A stretch of DNA of 64,000 bases from Thiohalocapsa sp. (GTDB lineage Bacteria > Pseudomonadota > Gammaproteobacteria > Chromatiales > Chromatiaceae), in the NCBI GenBank assembly GCA_028277725.1, contig JANQFX010000039.1, positions 29,697 to 93,696 of the forward strand, given 5' to 3'. Shown here piece after piece: positions 22,708 to 32,667 of this stretch. Within the stretch, counting starts at the first letter, position 1; the number at the start of each line of letters is the position of its first letter. The notes below the pieces were generated by a model that did no database searches, was not told the DNA's origin, and saw only the letters and a list, made by a program, of their open reading frames with translations. The position numbers were made by a program, and so were the translations under genes.

Positions 22708-22776
22708 GCCGCGGGCCGTCCGGCGACGACTGACTGCCACGCCCGAGGCTTCGAAACACCCTTGAGCGGCGGCGGC

Positions 22777-25650
22777 CTAGGCGAATCTCCGCTCCTCTCC
22801 AGCACCCACCACGTTTTCCACGCAACGCCCGCATAACTCCGGGTGATCGGCGTTCGCACCGACGTCGGCGCGGTGGTGCCAGCAACGGGTGCACTTGGGG
22901 TGCGGACTGGCGCTGATCTGCACGGCGAGGCCGGCGAGGTCGGTGTCGGCGGCGGTCTCCGGGCGCTGCTCCAGCGGATGGACGCGGGCGCCGGAGGTAA
23001 TCAGCGCGAAACGGAGCTCGTCGCCGAGCTTCTGCAGTGTCGCCGCCAGCTCCGGCGTGCAGTAGAGGTCCACCTCCGCATCCAGCGCGGCACCGATGAG
23101 GCCGTCCTTGCGCGCGGCCTCCAGGTGCTTGGCGGTCGCCGTACGCACGGCCAGCACCTGGTCCCAGGCAGCGCTGTCGAGCGCGGGGACGTGGTCGGTG
23201 TGCCCCTCCAGCGCGAACAGGCCTTGGTACCAGGTGGCGGTGAAGACGTGCGGGTCGCGCTCGCCCGGGATGTGCTGCCAGATCTCGTCCGCGGTGAAGC
23301 TCAGAATGGGCGCGAGCCAGCGACTCATGGCCTCGACGATGTGATACATGGCCGTCTGGCAGGAGCGCCGCGCCAGGCTGTCCGCCCGGGTGGTGTATTG
23401 GCGATCCTTGATCACGTCGAGGTAGAAGCCGCCGAGGTCCACGACGCAGAAGTTGTGGAGACGGTGGTAGATCAGGTGGAACTGGTAGTCGCGATAGGCC
23501 GCGACGAATTCCTCCTGCAGCCGCCGGGCACGGTCCACGGCCCAGCGGTCGAGCTCGATCATGTCCGCCGCGGCCACCCGATGCTCGGCCGGGTCGAAGC
23601 CGTTGAGGTTGGCGAGCAGGAAGCGTGCCGTGTTGCGGATGCGTCGGTAGGCATCGGCGGTGCGTTTGAGGATCTCGTCCGAGACGGCGATCTCGGCGCG
23701 GTAGTCGGTGGCCGCGACCCAGAGCCGAATGATGTCGGCGCCGAGCGTCTTCATGACGTCCTGGGGCTTGACGACATTGCCGAGGGACTTGGACATCTTG
23801 CGTCCCTGCTGGTCCACCGTGAAGCCGTGTGTCAGCACCTGGGCGTAGGGCGCGCGGCCGTGCATAGCCACGGAGGTGAGCAGGCTCGACTGGAACCAGC
23901 CGCGGTGCTGATCGGAGCCCTCCAGGTACAGCTCGGCGGGGGCCGACAGCCCGGGCCAACCGTGCTCGGCATCGTTGCGCTCCAGCACGCAGCTGTGGGT
24001 CACGCCGGAGTCGAACCAGACGTCCAGCGTGTCCCGCACCTTCTCGTAGCGGGCGCCCTCCTCCTCGCCGAGCAAGTCCGCCGGCTGCAGCTCGAACCAG
24101 GCGTCGACGCCCCTCTGCTCGATGCGCTCGGCGACGGCCTCGATCAGCTCCGCGGTGCGTGGGTGCAGTTCGCCGGTGTCCCTGTGGACCAATAGGGTGA
24201 TGGGCACGCCCCAGGTGCGCTGGCGCGAAATGCACCAGTCCGGGCGGTTGCGGACCATGCCGTCGATGCGCGACTCGCCCCAGTCCGGCATCCAGTGCAC
24301 CTCGCCGATCTCGCCGAGGGCGGCCTCGCGCAGCCCGGCCTGATCCATGCTGATGAACCACTGCGGCGTGGCACGGAAGACGATGGGGGTCTTGTGCCGC
24401 CAGCAGTGCGGGTAGCTATGCCGGAAGCGGCGGGCGAGCAGCAGGGCACCGCGTGCCTTGAGCGTTTCGACGACCTGCCCGTTGGCGTCCCAGACCGACT
24501 CGCCGGCGAACAACGGCGTGTCCGGCAGGAAGCGGCCGTCGCCGCCCACCGGGTTGTCGACGGCGAGACCATAGCGGCTGCCGACCACGTAGTCCTCCAG
24601 GCCGTGCCCGGGGGCCGTATGGACGGCGCCGGTACCCGCGTCCAGGGTGACGTGCTCGCCGAGGATGACGGGCACCTCGCGGTCGTAGAACGGGTGCTGG
24701 AGCTTCAGGCCCTCGAAGGCGTCGCCGCGGCCGTAGGCGATGACGCGGTGGTGCTCGATGCCCCAGCGATCCATGGTGTCCTTGAGCAGGCCTTCCGCCA
24801 CCAGCAGCCGCTCCGGGCCACGCTCCGTCGAGCCCTGCCCGTCGGTCTGCACCAGGGCGTACTCGAGCTCCGGGTTCAACGCCACGGCCTGGTTGGCCGG
24901 CAGGGTCCAGGGCGTCGTGGTCCAGATGACGACGGACATGGGGCCTTCGCCGTGCCCTTCAGGCACCGAATGGCAGCGGGCGAGCAGCGCCTCCTCGTCC
25001 AGCACCTCGAAGCGCACGTCGATGGCCATGGACTCCTTGTCGGCGTACTCGACCTCCGCCTCCGCCAGGGCCGAACCGCAGTCGATGCACCAGTGCACCG
25101 GCTTGCTGCCCTTGTGGATGTGCCCGCGCGCATGGATGCGCCCGAGGGCGCGCACGATGTCCGCCTCGAAGCGGTAGTCCATGGTCAGATAGGGCTTGTC
25201 CCAATCACCGAGTACGCCGAGGCGCTGGAAATCGTTCCGCTGGCCGTCCACCTGGCGTGCGGCGTACTCCCGGCAGGCGCGGCGGAACTGGGTCTCGCTG
25301 ATCTTGCGACCGGGCTTGCCCTTCTTCTTCTCGACCTGGAGCTCGATGGGCAGCCCGTGGCAATCCCAGCCCGGCACATAGGGCGCGTCCAGCCCATCCA
25401 GGGTGCGGGACTTGACGATGATGTCCTTGAGCACCTTGTTCACCGCGTGACCGATGTGGATGTCGCCGTTGGCATAGGGCGGGCCGTCGTGCAGGACGAA
25501 GCGCTCGGCGCCCTCACGGGCGGCGCGCACCTGGGCGTAGACGTCGTCCGCCTGCCAACGCTTGAGCATCTCCGGCTCGCGCTGGGCGAGGTTGGCCTTC
25601 ATCGGAAACCCGGTCTTCGGGAGGTTCAGGGTGTGCTTGTAATCGGTCAC
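22777..25650 (-). CDS. ileS: Isoleucyl-tRNA synthetase
   Basis: Charges tRNA-Ile. Start is a GTG at 25650, giving the typical beginning [20 protein letters not shown]. Class I motifs are [11 protein letters not shown] (HIGH) and [10 protein letters not shown] (KMSKS). The editing domain and the C-terminal zinc site CTRCWHH...CGRC are present. About 957 residues, slightly longer than the E. coli enzyme. The common neighbours ribF and lspA are absent here, so it is transcribed alone. Confidence 0.95.
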   Translation of the reverse strand: MTDYKHTLNLPKTGFPMKANLAQREPEMLKRWQADDVYAQVRAAREGAERFVLHDGPPYANGDIHIGHAVNKVLKDIIVKSRTLDGLDAPYVPGWDCHGLPIELQVEKKKGKPGRKISETQFRRACREYAARQVDGQRNDFQRLGVLGDWDKPYLTMDYRFEADIVRALGRIHARGHIHKGSKPVHWCIDCGSALAEAEVEYADKESMAIDVRFEVLDEEALLARCHSVPEGHGEGPMSVVIWTTTPWTLPANQAVALNPELEYALVQTDGQGSTERGPERLLVAEGLLKDTMDRWGIEHHRVIAYGRGDAFEGLKLQHPFYDREVPVILGEHVTLDAGTGAVHTAPGHGLEDYVVGSRYGLAVDNPVGGDGRFLPDTPLFAGESVWDANGQVVETLKARGALLLARRFRHSYPHCWRHKTPIVFRATPQWFISMDQAGLREAALGEIGEVHWMPDWGESRIDGMVRNRPDWCISRQRTWGVPITLLVHRDTGELHPRTAELIEAVAERIEQRGVDAWFELQPADLLGEEEGARYEKVRDTLDVWFDSGVTHSCVLERNDAEHGWPGLSAPAELYLEGSDQHRGWFQSSLLTSVAMHGRAPYAQVLTHGFTVDQQGRKMSKSLGNVVKPQDVMKTLGADIIRLWVAATDYRAEIAVSDEILKRTADAYRRIRNTARFLLANLNGFDPAEHRVAAADMIELDRWAVDRARRLQEEFVAAYRDYQFHLIYHRLHNFCVVDLGGFYLDVIKDRQYTTRADSLARRSCQTAMYHIVEAMSRWLAPILSFTADEIWQHIPGERDPHVFTATWYQGLFALEGHTDHVPALDSAAWDQVLAVRTATAKHLEAARKDGLIGAALDAEVDLYCTPELAATLQKLGDELRFALITSGARVHPLEQRPETAADTDLAGLAVQISASPHPKCTRCWHHRADVGANADHPELCGRCVENVVGAGEERRFA

Positions 25651-26029
25651 TGCTTGATTGGTCCGGAAAGATGGCGAGGCCGCGCGCAAGCGCCGGCGGC
25701 GGCTGTTGGAATGAGGGTATCAAAGTCCATGCAATCTCGGGGTCGATGATGGCGAGTGGGTCGCATCCTGGGCCAGCGCGGCTCCAAGCCCCTTCGAAAC
25801 GCCGATCCGGCCACCGCAACCGAGGTGCTCCGCGGACCACGGCGTCGGCCATTATGCAGTTACGCAATAGTAACAAAAGAACCCATTGGCTGGTTTCCAG
25901 CCTCTCCGGCCAATACCCTAGCGTCATGCTGCGCTGCACCAAAATGCGCCCGATGGGTGTGCATTCGCTTGCGGCGCGTCTCCCATCCCATGCAGCCCGG
26001 TTCGGGCTCGGAAGTCGAGGAGCCCAACC
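25651..26029. other. Divergent ileS / oxidoreductase intergenic region
   Basis: 379 bases holding both promoters. One AT-rich patch (about 25850-25885) and a 6-bp hairpin GGCTGG-TTT-CCAGCC follow each other there. No regulator binding site could be assigned. Confidence 0.45.
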
Positions 26030-27430
26030 ATGACGGCATCCACCCACTACGATTGCATCGTTGTCGGCGGCGGCGTGAGCGGCACCGCCCTGCTCTACGA
26101 GCTGGCACGTTTCACCGACCTCAAGCGGCTGCTGCTGCTGGAGCGCCGCGACCGCCCCGCGCAGGTCAACTCCCACGCGCACAACAACAGTCAAACCATC
26201 CACTGCGGCGACATCGAGACCAACTACACGCTGACGAAGGCGGCGGCGGTGAAGCGCACCGCGTCGATGATCGTCAACTACGCCACCAAGCTGCCGGCGC
26301 GCGAGCGCGACGGCATCATCCACCGCATGCCGAAGATGGTCCTGGGCGTCGGCGAGCGGGAGTGCAACTACCTGCGCAACCGCTACGAGACCTTCCGCGA
26401 GCTCTACCCGCGCATGCAGCTGCTGGAGCGCAGCGACATCGCCGACATCGAGCCGAATGTCGCGCTCACCGACGGCGCCTGGCGTAAGGAAGAAATCGTC
26501 GCGACCGGCACCCCGGACGACTACTGCGCGGTGGACTTCCAGGCCCTGTCCGAGTCCTTCTCCGCCCAATGCGTGCAGATGGACCGCACCGGCGACAAGA
26601 CCGTCAGCCAGCTCTATGGCACCGAGGTCACGGACATCAAGAAGGACGGCTCGGACTATGTGCTCCAGACCAGCCGCGGCCCGATGCTGGCGCGCTCCGT
26701 GGTGGTCTGCGCCGGCGGCCATTCCCTGCTGATGGCGCAGAAAATGGGCTTCGGGCTGGAGTACTCCTGCCTGCCGGTTGCCGGCTCCTTCTACTTCGCG
26801 CCCGAGGCACTGAACGGCAAGGTGTACACGGTTCAGAACCCGAAACTCCCCTTCGCCGCCGTGCACGGCGACCACGACATCGTCACCGAGGGCAAGACGC
26901 GTTTCGGGCCCACGGCCCTGATGCTGCCGATGCTGGAGCGCTACAACAAGTCCACCATTCGCGACTTCTTCCAGGTGCTGAACCTCGATCGCGACGTTAT
27001 CGCGACGCTCTGGGACCTGATGAAGGTCTCGGACATCCGCAACTATGTGCTGCGCAACTTCCTCTACGAGGCGCCCTGGCTGAACCGGCGACTGTTCGTG
27101 CGCGAGATCCAGAAGATCGTCCCTGACTTGAGTGCCCGCGACATCGAGTACGCCCACGGTTACGGCGGCGTCCGACCGCAGCTCATCGACCGCAAGGCAC
27201 GTGAGCTGAAGATGGGCGAGGTCAAGATCATCGACGGCCACGGCGTCGTCTTCAACATGACCCCGTCCCCCGGCGGCACCAGCTGTCTCGGCAACGCCGA
27301 ACAGGACGTGCGCCTGGTCGCCGAGCACCTCGGTGCACGGGTCGATTGGGATGCGTTCGAGCGCGAGCTGCTCTGCGGCCACGAGGACACCCGCGGCGTG
27401 TCGGCGCCGGTGCTGGCCGCCGTGAGCTGA
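26030..27430 (+). CDS. FAD-dependent malate:quinone oxidoreductase-like enzyme
   Basis: A 466-residue flavoprotein of the Mqo/FAD-dependent oxidoreductase group, expected to oxidise malate (or a similar 2-hydroxyacid) and pass electrons to quinone at the membrane surface. The FAD Rossmann motif is VVGGGVSGTALLYELAR (residues 10-27), followed by NNSQTIHCGDIETNYTLTKA, a second FAD contact (VVVCAGGHSLLMAQKMG) and a C-terminal NMTPSPGGTSCLGNAE. The malate specificity is inferred from overall likeness; other 2-hydroxyacids remain possible. Confidence 0.78.
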   Translation: MTASTHYDCIVVGGGVSGTALLYELARFTDLKRLLLLERRDRPAQVNSHAHNNSQTIHCGDIETNYTLTKAAAVKRTASMIVNYATKLPARERDGIIHRMPKMVLGVGERECNYLRNRYETFRELYPRMQLLERSDIADIEPNVALTDGAWRKEEIVATGTPDDYCAVDFQALSESFSAQCVQMDRTGDKTVSQLYGTEVTDIKKDGSDYVLQTSRGPMLARSVVVCAGGHSLLMAQKMGFGLEYSCLPVAGSFYFAPEALNGKVYTVQNPKLPFAAVHGDHDIVTEGKTRFGPTALMLPMLERYNKSTIRDFFQVLNLDRDVIATLWDLMKVSDIRNYVLRNFLYEAPWLNRRLFVREIQKIVPDLSARDIEYAHGYGGVRPQLIDRKARELKMGEVKIIDGHGVVFNMTPSPGGTSCLGNAEQDVRLVAEHLGARVDWDAFERELLCGHEDTRGVSAPVLAAVS

Positions 27431-27736
27431 GCACCGTCGGACGGGCCCCGGCCACCGGACGCCTGCCCACGAGGCCCCGCGCGAACACGATTCGATGCGA
27501 CTCGCACAAGTACGAGACATAGGCTCGATGCCTGAACCGGTGCCGGGAGCGCCCGACAGCCGCTTGGTGGTCGACCGTCGCGGGCTGGCGCGCCACCGAC
27601 ACGCCAGGGCAGACGGAACCACCGCTCGTCGGTTAGACAGGGTTGGCGGCTGGTGGTCGACCGGAACGACCGAGCACCACCCTACTCTATCTGCCTCTGC
27701 TTGCCAGGCGTAACACAACGGACCAGACTCCGAGGT
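27431..27736. other. Intergenic region before higBA
   Basis: 306 bases; must contain the higBA promoter. No clear palindrome for HigA binding and no gene seen. Confidence 0.45.
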
Positions 27737-28015
27737 GTGATCCAGAGTTTCAGACACAAAGGCCTCGAACGCTTCTTCCGAGCGGGTAAGCAGTCTGGCA
27801 TCCAAGCCCGGCATACCAAGCGGCTACGCTTGATTCTCGGCCGGCTGAATGCCTCCGCCAAGCCGTCGGATATGGACCTGCCTGGCTTGCACCTACATCA
27901 GCTCTCCGGCGACCGGCAAGGAACCTGGTCGGTCAAGGTAAGCGGCAACTGGCGTATCACGTTCAGGTTTTCCGGAATGCACGCCGAGGTCGTCGATTAC
28001 GAAGATTATCACTGA
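27737..28015 (+). CDS. higB: HigB-type toxin (RelE/ParE superfamily)
   Basis: A 92-residue mRNA interferase of the plasmid maintenance killer/HigB family that cleaves mRNA at the ribosome. Visible: VIQSFRHKGLERFF at the start, KRLRLILGRLNASAKPSDMD in the middle, and the typical end LSGDRQGTWSVKVSGNWRITFRF...VVDYEDYH. A GTG at 27737 is taken as start because HigB proteins begin with this strand. The toxin gene comes first, the usual order for higBA. Confidence 0.92.
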   Translation: MIQSFRHKGLERFFRAGKQSGIQARHTKRLRLILGRLNASAKPSDMDLPGLHLHQLSGDRQGTWSVKVSGNWRITFRFSGMHAEVVDYEDYH

Positions 28016-28024
28016 GCGAAGATC

Positions 28025-28312
28025 ATGCAGATGCACAACCCGCCTCATCCCGGTGAAATCATCAGAGAGTTCTGTCTCGAACCGCTCGGCCTATCCGTTA
28101 CCGACACGGCCGAGGCGCTCGGTGTCAGTCGCAAGACGCTCTGCGGCATTCTCGACGGCAAGGCCGGCATCAGCCCGGAGATGGCCGTGCGCCTGTCGAT
28201 CGCGTTCGACACCTCGGCGGAAAGCTGGCTAAACCAGCAAATGCAATACGACCTGTGGCAGGCGGAGCAACACCGGGATGAGCTTCAAGTCAAGCGTTTG
28301 TCGGCCGCATGA
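28025..28312 (+). CDS. higA: HigA-type antitoxin (XRE)
   Basis: A 95-residue helix-turn-helix antitoxin that binds HigB and represses its own operon. It begins [20 protein letters not shown], with [28 protein letters not shown] and the tail [18 protein letters not shown]. It follows higB by 9 bp. Confidence 0.93.
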   Translation: MQMHNPPHPGEIIREFCLEPLGLSVTDTAEALGVSRKTLCGILDGKAGISPEMAVRLSIAFDTSAESWLNQQMQYDLWQAEQHRDELQVKRLSAA

Positions 28313-28742
28313 CCACTTTGGGAACCTTCAGCCAGAAAGGGCCGCTCACCGCTACGAGAGCTGGCCAACCTGCTCCATCAGCACATGGTAGCTCGCCATC
28401 GGCACCGCGTCGGCCTTGGCAACATCTAACTCACCGACCTGTTCGGCCAGCGCCGGCGACAACTCGCACCTGATCGCCCACATCAGTCAGTACGCCGCGG
28501 GTCCCGAGTCCAAGAGCGGAACCTACGGCGACACCAGCCGCCAGCCCGCATCACGGCAGCATTGCAGCCACCGAAGGACCTCGGCGTTGCGCGCGTCGAC
28601 ATCGGAAAGCACTGCGCAGCCACCCGCACACACCGACCGGGCTCCGCGGGAGCGGCATTCCCGCCGCAACGAGCTTGTGTAGGCGCTTTCGGAAGCTGGT
28701 CATGATCAGGAGGCCGCTCCCAAGAGGTGCGCTTGAGGCAGC
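28313..28742. other. Region between higA and GH57 gene, possibly decayed
   Basis: 430 bases. Minus-strand segments read in broken frames, for example ELSPALAEQVGELDVAKA near 28430 and DARNAEVLRWLQCCRDAGW near 28570, separated by stops. They look protein-like but I cannot name a family, and no intact gene is present. Confidence 0.4.
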
Positions 28743-30209
28743 TCAGGCGAAGTCGTAGTTGCAGATATCCATCACCCGCCGGCAGATCTCGCGGCCGTAG
28801 TCGGTCCACAGGCCCTGACCCCAATAGCGGTAGCAGCTGGTCTGGCTGGCCATGAGGTGGAACAGGGCGTTGCGATAGCGTTCGTCGTCCGTGGACGTGC
28901 CGGGCGCCAGCACCTTCTCGTTGAACATCACGCTGGCCTCTTCCATGGGGCCGAGGACGTTCTCGTAGCCCTTGACCCAGGACAGGTCGTTGGTCCAGCT
29001 GGCGCCATCCATGTGGAACTGGTGGTCGTCCTTCTTCAGTGCTTCGATCACCTTCGCCAGCTTCTCGGAACCGTCGCCGGGCTGCATGCGCGCCCAGATC
29101 TTGCCCTGCTGCACCGGGCGGATCTCGGTAAAGTCGCCCTCCTTGATGCCCAAGGCAAAGAGGTGCTCGAGGTACTCGCTGGCGTTCATCAGCGGCGTGT
29201 CGGTGCCCGAGGCGTTGTTCACGACCTCGAAGAACTTGGACGGGAACTCGTTCATCATGACGCCGCCGTTCTCGCCGTCGGCGATCTGCGTCACCAGCGG
29301 CGGCACGGACTTGCCGGCCAGTTCCCAGCGCTCCAGCCCCTTGGCCTCGTACCAGGGCTGCATCTGCGCCACCAGCTTGGTGTCGGAGCCCTGGGTCTTG
29401 ACGATGGCGATGATGCTCGCGCTCTCGCCCTTGGAGTTGGTGCAGGTGAGCCGATGCGGCAGGTGCGGGCGCTGCGGATGCCAGCCGTTGTCGGTCTGCT
29501 CGACGCTATGCTCCTGCACCAGGACCCACTGGTAGCCGCAGTCCTTCAGGGTCTTGACGAACTCGTAGGCGACGTCCGGGTGGTTGGGTAAGGCCATCTC
29601 GGAGGGCGAGAAGCCGCGCACCCGTTCCAGCGCCTCGAAACCGAAAATGGCCGCGAAGTGGTGCTGGAAGGCCTGCACATGCAGCCTGTAGTCCTGCACC
29701 GGGGTGGAGGGCGCCACCGCATGTCCCCAGGGCATACCGAGCCACTCCACGGCCCAGCTGAACTCGGGGTTCATGGTGATGCCCTTCAACGCATCCACCA
29801 CATGGCCCTCGCCCATCTGACGCAGGCCGTAGAGCAGGGTGCCGGAGTACTCCAGCATCACCCGCGGCGACTTGCCCTCGTGGATGAGCTGCGGAATGAA
29901 CTCACCCATGCGCTTGTAGCACCAGACGAAGGCCGGCGCGTTGTAGTTATCGCCGATGCCCTGGTGCTCCATCATGTACTGCAGGTTGCTGATGATGGCG
30001 GCGGTCTCGAGGTCCTGACCGCCGGCGGGAATCAGCGGCTGGTGTTGGTGTAACGCGATGGCGCAGGCGGCACGGATGGCGCCGGAGTCGACACCGCCCG
30101 GGGAGTCGGACAGGCGCTTGTCCCTGCCCCGCGCCATGGCGGCGGCGACGTCGGCCTCGTGCCCGGCGATGTTCGGTAGGCCGTCGATCTGTTCGGGGAA
30201 CTCGGACAT
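28743..30209 (-). CDS. Glycoside hydrolase family 57 protein
   Basis: A 488-residue GH57 (beta/alpha)7-barrel enzyme acting on alpha-glucans; whether it is an amylase, glucanotransferase or branching enzyme cannot be told. GH57 blocks seen: ALHQHQPLIPAGG (region 1), WAVEWLGMPWGHA (region 2 area), GFSPSEMALPNHP with the putative nucleophile Glu, and VTQIADGENGGVMMNEF with the putative acid/base Asp. GAGGAG precedes ATG 30209. It follows a second GH57 gene by 107 bp on the same strand, so both may act on storage glycogen. Confidence 0.88.
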   Translation of the reverse strand: MSEFPEQIDGLPNIAGHEADVAAAMARGRDKRLSDSPGGVDSGAIRAACAIALHQHQPLIPAGGQDLETAAIISNLQYMMEHQGIGDNYNAPAFVWCYKRMGEFIPQLIHEGKSPRVMLEYSGTLLYGLRQMGEGHVVDALKGITMNPEFSWAVEWLGMPWGHAVAPSTPVQDYRLHVQAFQHHFAAIFGFEALERVRGFSPSEMALPNHPDVAYEFVKTLKDCGYQWVLVQEHSVEQTDNGWHPQRPHLPHRLTCTNSKGESASIIAIVKTQGSDTKLVAQMQPWYEAKGLERWELAGKSVPPLVTQIADGENGGVMMNEFPSKFFEVVNNASGTDTPLMNASEYLEHLFALGIKEGDFTEIRPVQQGKIWARMQPGDGSEKLAKVIEALKKDDHQFHMDGASWTNDLSWVKGYENVLGPMEEASVMFNEKVLAPGTSTDDERYRNALFHLMASQTSCYRYWGQGLWTDYGREICRRVMDICNYDFA

Positions 30210-30316
30210 GTGGGTCTCCTCAAGGGACTCAGAAGCGTTCAAAGGGGTTGGGTATCGATCCGACTCGCATCAACAGGACATGGCCCGGGGAACACGGACT
30301 GGTGTCGCGCGACGGG

Positions 30317-31510
30317 TCAGGAGGCCGCCGCGCCCAGGCGCGCCTCGGCCTCCGCCAGCGCGTGCTCGCTCGCATCGAGGTCGGAGATTGCCCGGTCCAC
30401 CCAGGCGTCGCCCCAAAAGACGTTGCAGCTGGTTTCTGCTCGGAGCAGCCGCCAGCGAGCCTCCTCGATGATCGCGGCCAATGCGTTGTCGTCCGCCGCA
30501 GTCTCCGCGGCCTCGGCCGTCGCGGCGTGCAGCCTGGCGCTGATGTGGGCGCAGCGGGCGATGGTGCGGCGCTGGGCATCGGAGCCGGTCCATTGGGTGA
30601 AGCCGCGCCCGTGATGCCAACCGGTGTTCCAGGCGGCGGTCTTCACCGTCACCTCTCCGTGGGCGCCGTAGCGGTCCAGGTAGTCGTGGATGAAGGTCGG
30701 GCGCACGCTCGCCGCGTCGTCGCGGATGCGCTCCAGCCAGGGCAGGTAGAGGGCGCTCCAGTAGTTGGCACCCTCGGTGACGTTGCGAAACCAGCCGCCG
30801 TTCTCGCCGTCAGTCGCAGTGGTCACCAGGGGCTCGAAGTCACACCAGCGCGTGCGGTCGGCGACCTCGGCAAGGAACCAGTCCAGGTCCATGCCGGACT
30901 CCTGGGCGTCGGAGAGTTCGCGGTCGCGCACCACGACGGTGATCTCCTCGCCACCATGGCGCGCGATGTGCGGCCGATAGCGCAGCTCCGACCAGGTCAT
31001 CTGGCCCACGGGCTCCACGTGCTCGCTGTCCACGACCACATAGCGATAGCCGAAGCGCTTGAGCAGCGGGATCAGCGCCATGGAGAAGCCCATCTCCGGC
31101 GGCCAGAAGCCCTGGAATCGATCGCGCCAGAACAGGTGTCGCGCCTGCGCCTGCCAACGCTCCAGGTGCAGGTCGCGATCCGCCGGTGGGATGAGCGGCA
31201 GCACCGGGTGGTAGTAGCCGGTGCCGAGGATGTCGAAGAGCTCGGTATTCTGCAGGTGCCAGAGCAGTTTGCCGCAGTCCACCGTGCCATAGACCCGCTC
31301 CTGGAAGCCGGGGCTGGACAGGGTCTCGAGCAGGGTGCCGGACATGGACAGGTGCACTCGCGCCAGATCCTCCTGGCCCCAGAGGCTGCGCGGGATGCGA
31401 TCCAGCGCGAACAGGATCTCCTTGGCCTCCCAGTCGGCGTGCTCCAGCAGGTGCTCCAGGTTGCCTGGCGGTTGGTGCAGGTTGAGCACCAGGGCGTGAT
31501 GGGCTGGCAT
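30317..31510 (-). CDS. Glycoside hydrolase family 57 protein
   Basis: A 397-residue GH57-type enzyme with blocks ALVLNLHQPPGN, LGTGYYHPVLPLIP, GFWPPEMGFS (putative nucleophile Glu) and TTATDGENGGWF (putative acid/base Asp). Shorter than the neighbour and clearly paralogous in its catalytic blocks. It is upstream of the other GH57 gene and probably co-transcribed with it. The exact alpha-glucan reaction is open. Confidence 0.87.
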   Translation of the reverse strand: MPAHHALVLNLHQPPGNLEHLLEHADWEAKEILFALDRIPRSLWGQEDLARVHLSMSGTLLETLSSPGFQERVYGTVDCGKLLWHLQNTELFDILGTGYYHPVLPLIPPADRDLHLERWQAQARHLFWRDRFQGFWPPEMGFSMALIPLLKRFGYRYVVVDSEHVEPVGQMTWSELRYRPHIARHGGEEITVVVRDRELSDAQESGMDLDWFLAEVADRTRWCDFEPLVTTATDGENGGWFRNVTEGANYWSALYLPWLERIRDDAASVRPTFIHDYLDRYGAHGEVTVKTAAWNTGWHHGRGFTQWTGSDAQRRTIARCAHISARLHAATAEAAETAADDNALAAIIEEARWRLLRAETSCNVFWGDAWVDRAISDLDASEHALAEAEARLGAAAS

Positions 31511-31689
31511 GGCAATAGGTCTCGGCTCAATGCTGCGGCGCGGACACCGTCATGATAGCGGAAGCCGTGGGGGTTCCGACCACCGGCGCTCGCAACGCGT
31601 CGGGAGGCCCAGGCGGGCTCGAAAACACACCCCAGCACCCGCCACAACGCTTGAGCCCACGCGCCGGGAGCGCAACCTTCTTGGGTCGA

Positions 31690-31950
31690 ATGTCCTCGAT
31701 ACCCAGCGCCCCCATGCAACGCGTCATCATCGATCCCGAATCCAAGTCCCTCGACGAGCGGTTCGCGCTGGTCAAGGCCGCCAATCGCCGCCGCGGGCGC
31801 TTCCCGGAGGCCTGCGTGACCCTGGTCGAGTCCGAAGAGGCGGCCCGCGCCGGTCGCGACGATGCGGGGCAGGTGCACCCGGCGCTGGTCTACGGCCCGT
31901 CCAGCTCGTCCGAGGGGCAGCGGCTCTACTACCTGGTGCGCTGGCTCTGA
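31690..31950 (+). CDS. Small conserved-type protein of unknown function
   Basis: An 86-residue acidic/basic mixed protein (or 78 residues from the ATG at 31714) I do not recognise. It contains QRVIIDPESKSLDERFALVKAANRRRG and ends SEGQRLYYLVRWL. No signal peptide or membrane helix. Its stop is two bases before the ATG of the ABC ATPase gene, so the two are probably translationally coupled, which supports it being real. It may be an accessory of the ABC exporter, but that is inference. Confidence 0.55.
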   Translation: MSSIPSAPMQRVIIDPESKSLDERFALVKAANRRRGRFPEACVTLVESEEAARAGRDDAGQVHPALVYGPSSSSEGQRLYYLVRWL

Positions 31951-31952
31951 AC

Positions 31953-32660
31953 ATGGACGCGACGACCACAGCGGCCCTGGCCGTCGAGGGGCTGGGCAAG
32001 TCCTACGCCGAGGGCAACCAGCGGCGCACCGTGCTCGCGGACGTCAGCTTCGAGGTCGCTCCGGGGGAGTGCGTTGCGCTGCTCGGGCGCTCGGGCTCCG
32101 GCAAGTCCACGCTGCTGAATCTGCTCGCCGGCATCGACCAGCCCGACGCGGGCGACGTGCGCATCATGGGCCAGAGCGTCACGGCCATGGGAGAACCTGC
32201 GCTGACGCTGCTGCGGCGCCGGCACATCGGCTTCATCTACCAGTTCTTCAATCTGATCCCGACCCTGACCGTCGCCGAGAACCTGTCCCTGCCGCTGGAG
32301 CTCAACGGCGCCCGGGCGGCACGGCGACGCGAGCGCATCGCCGAGCTGCTCGGCAAGGTGGGGCTGGACGGCCGCGAGGGCGCCTTTCCCGACCAGCTCT
32401 CCGGCGGCGAACAGCAGCGCGTGGCCATCGCCCGCGCCATCATCCACGAGCCCGCGCTGGTGCTGGCCGACGAGCCCACTGGCAACCTGGACGCCCAGAC
32501 CGGCCACCGGGTTCTGGAGCTCTTGGCGCACCTGTTCCGCGACGAGGGCCACACGCTGATCCTCGTGACCCACAGCCGGGAGGTCTCCGAGATCGCGGAT
32601 CGCATCTTCGCGGTGGACCAGGGTCGGTTGTCGGAACACACCGAGTCGCTGTCGTGGTGA
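31953..32660 (+). CDS. ABC transporter ATP-binding protein (LolD/MacB type)
   Basis: A 235-residue ATPase of the LolD/MacB-FtsE group. Walker A LLGRSGSGKSTLLNLLAG, Q-loop YQFFNLIPTLTVAEN, signature LSGGEQQRVAIARA, Walker B LVLADEPTGNLD and the switch histidine in LILVTHSREV are all present. It is followed after 7 bp by an FtsX-like permease, its expected partner. The pair likely exports or extracts a lipid, peptide or envelope component, substrate unknown. Confidence 0.92.
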   Translation: MDATTTAALAVEGLGKSYAEGNQRRTVLADVSFEVAPGECVALLGRSGSGKSTLLNLLAGIDQPDAGDVRIMGQSVTAMGEPALTLLRRRHIGFIYQFFNLIPTLTVAENLSLPLELNGARAARRRERIAELLGKVGLDGREGAFPDQLSGGEQQRVAIARAIIHEPALVLADEPTGNLDAQTGHRVLELLAHLFRDEGHTLILVTHSREVSEIADRIFAVDQGRLSEHTESLSW

Positions 32661-32667
32661 GGGGCTG

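Noticed and set aside
25935..25953. NtrC-type site (TGCACC-A-rich half) before the oxidoreductase gene
   Set aside because: Only one half-site resembles the consensus; the second half is not complementary.
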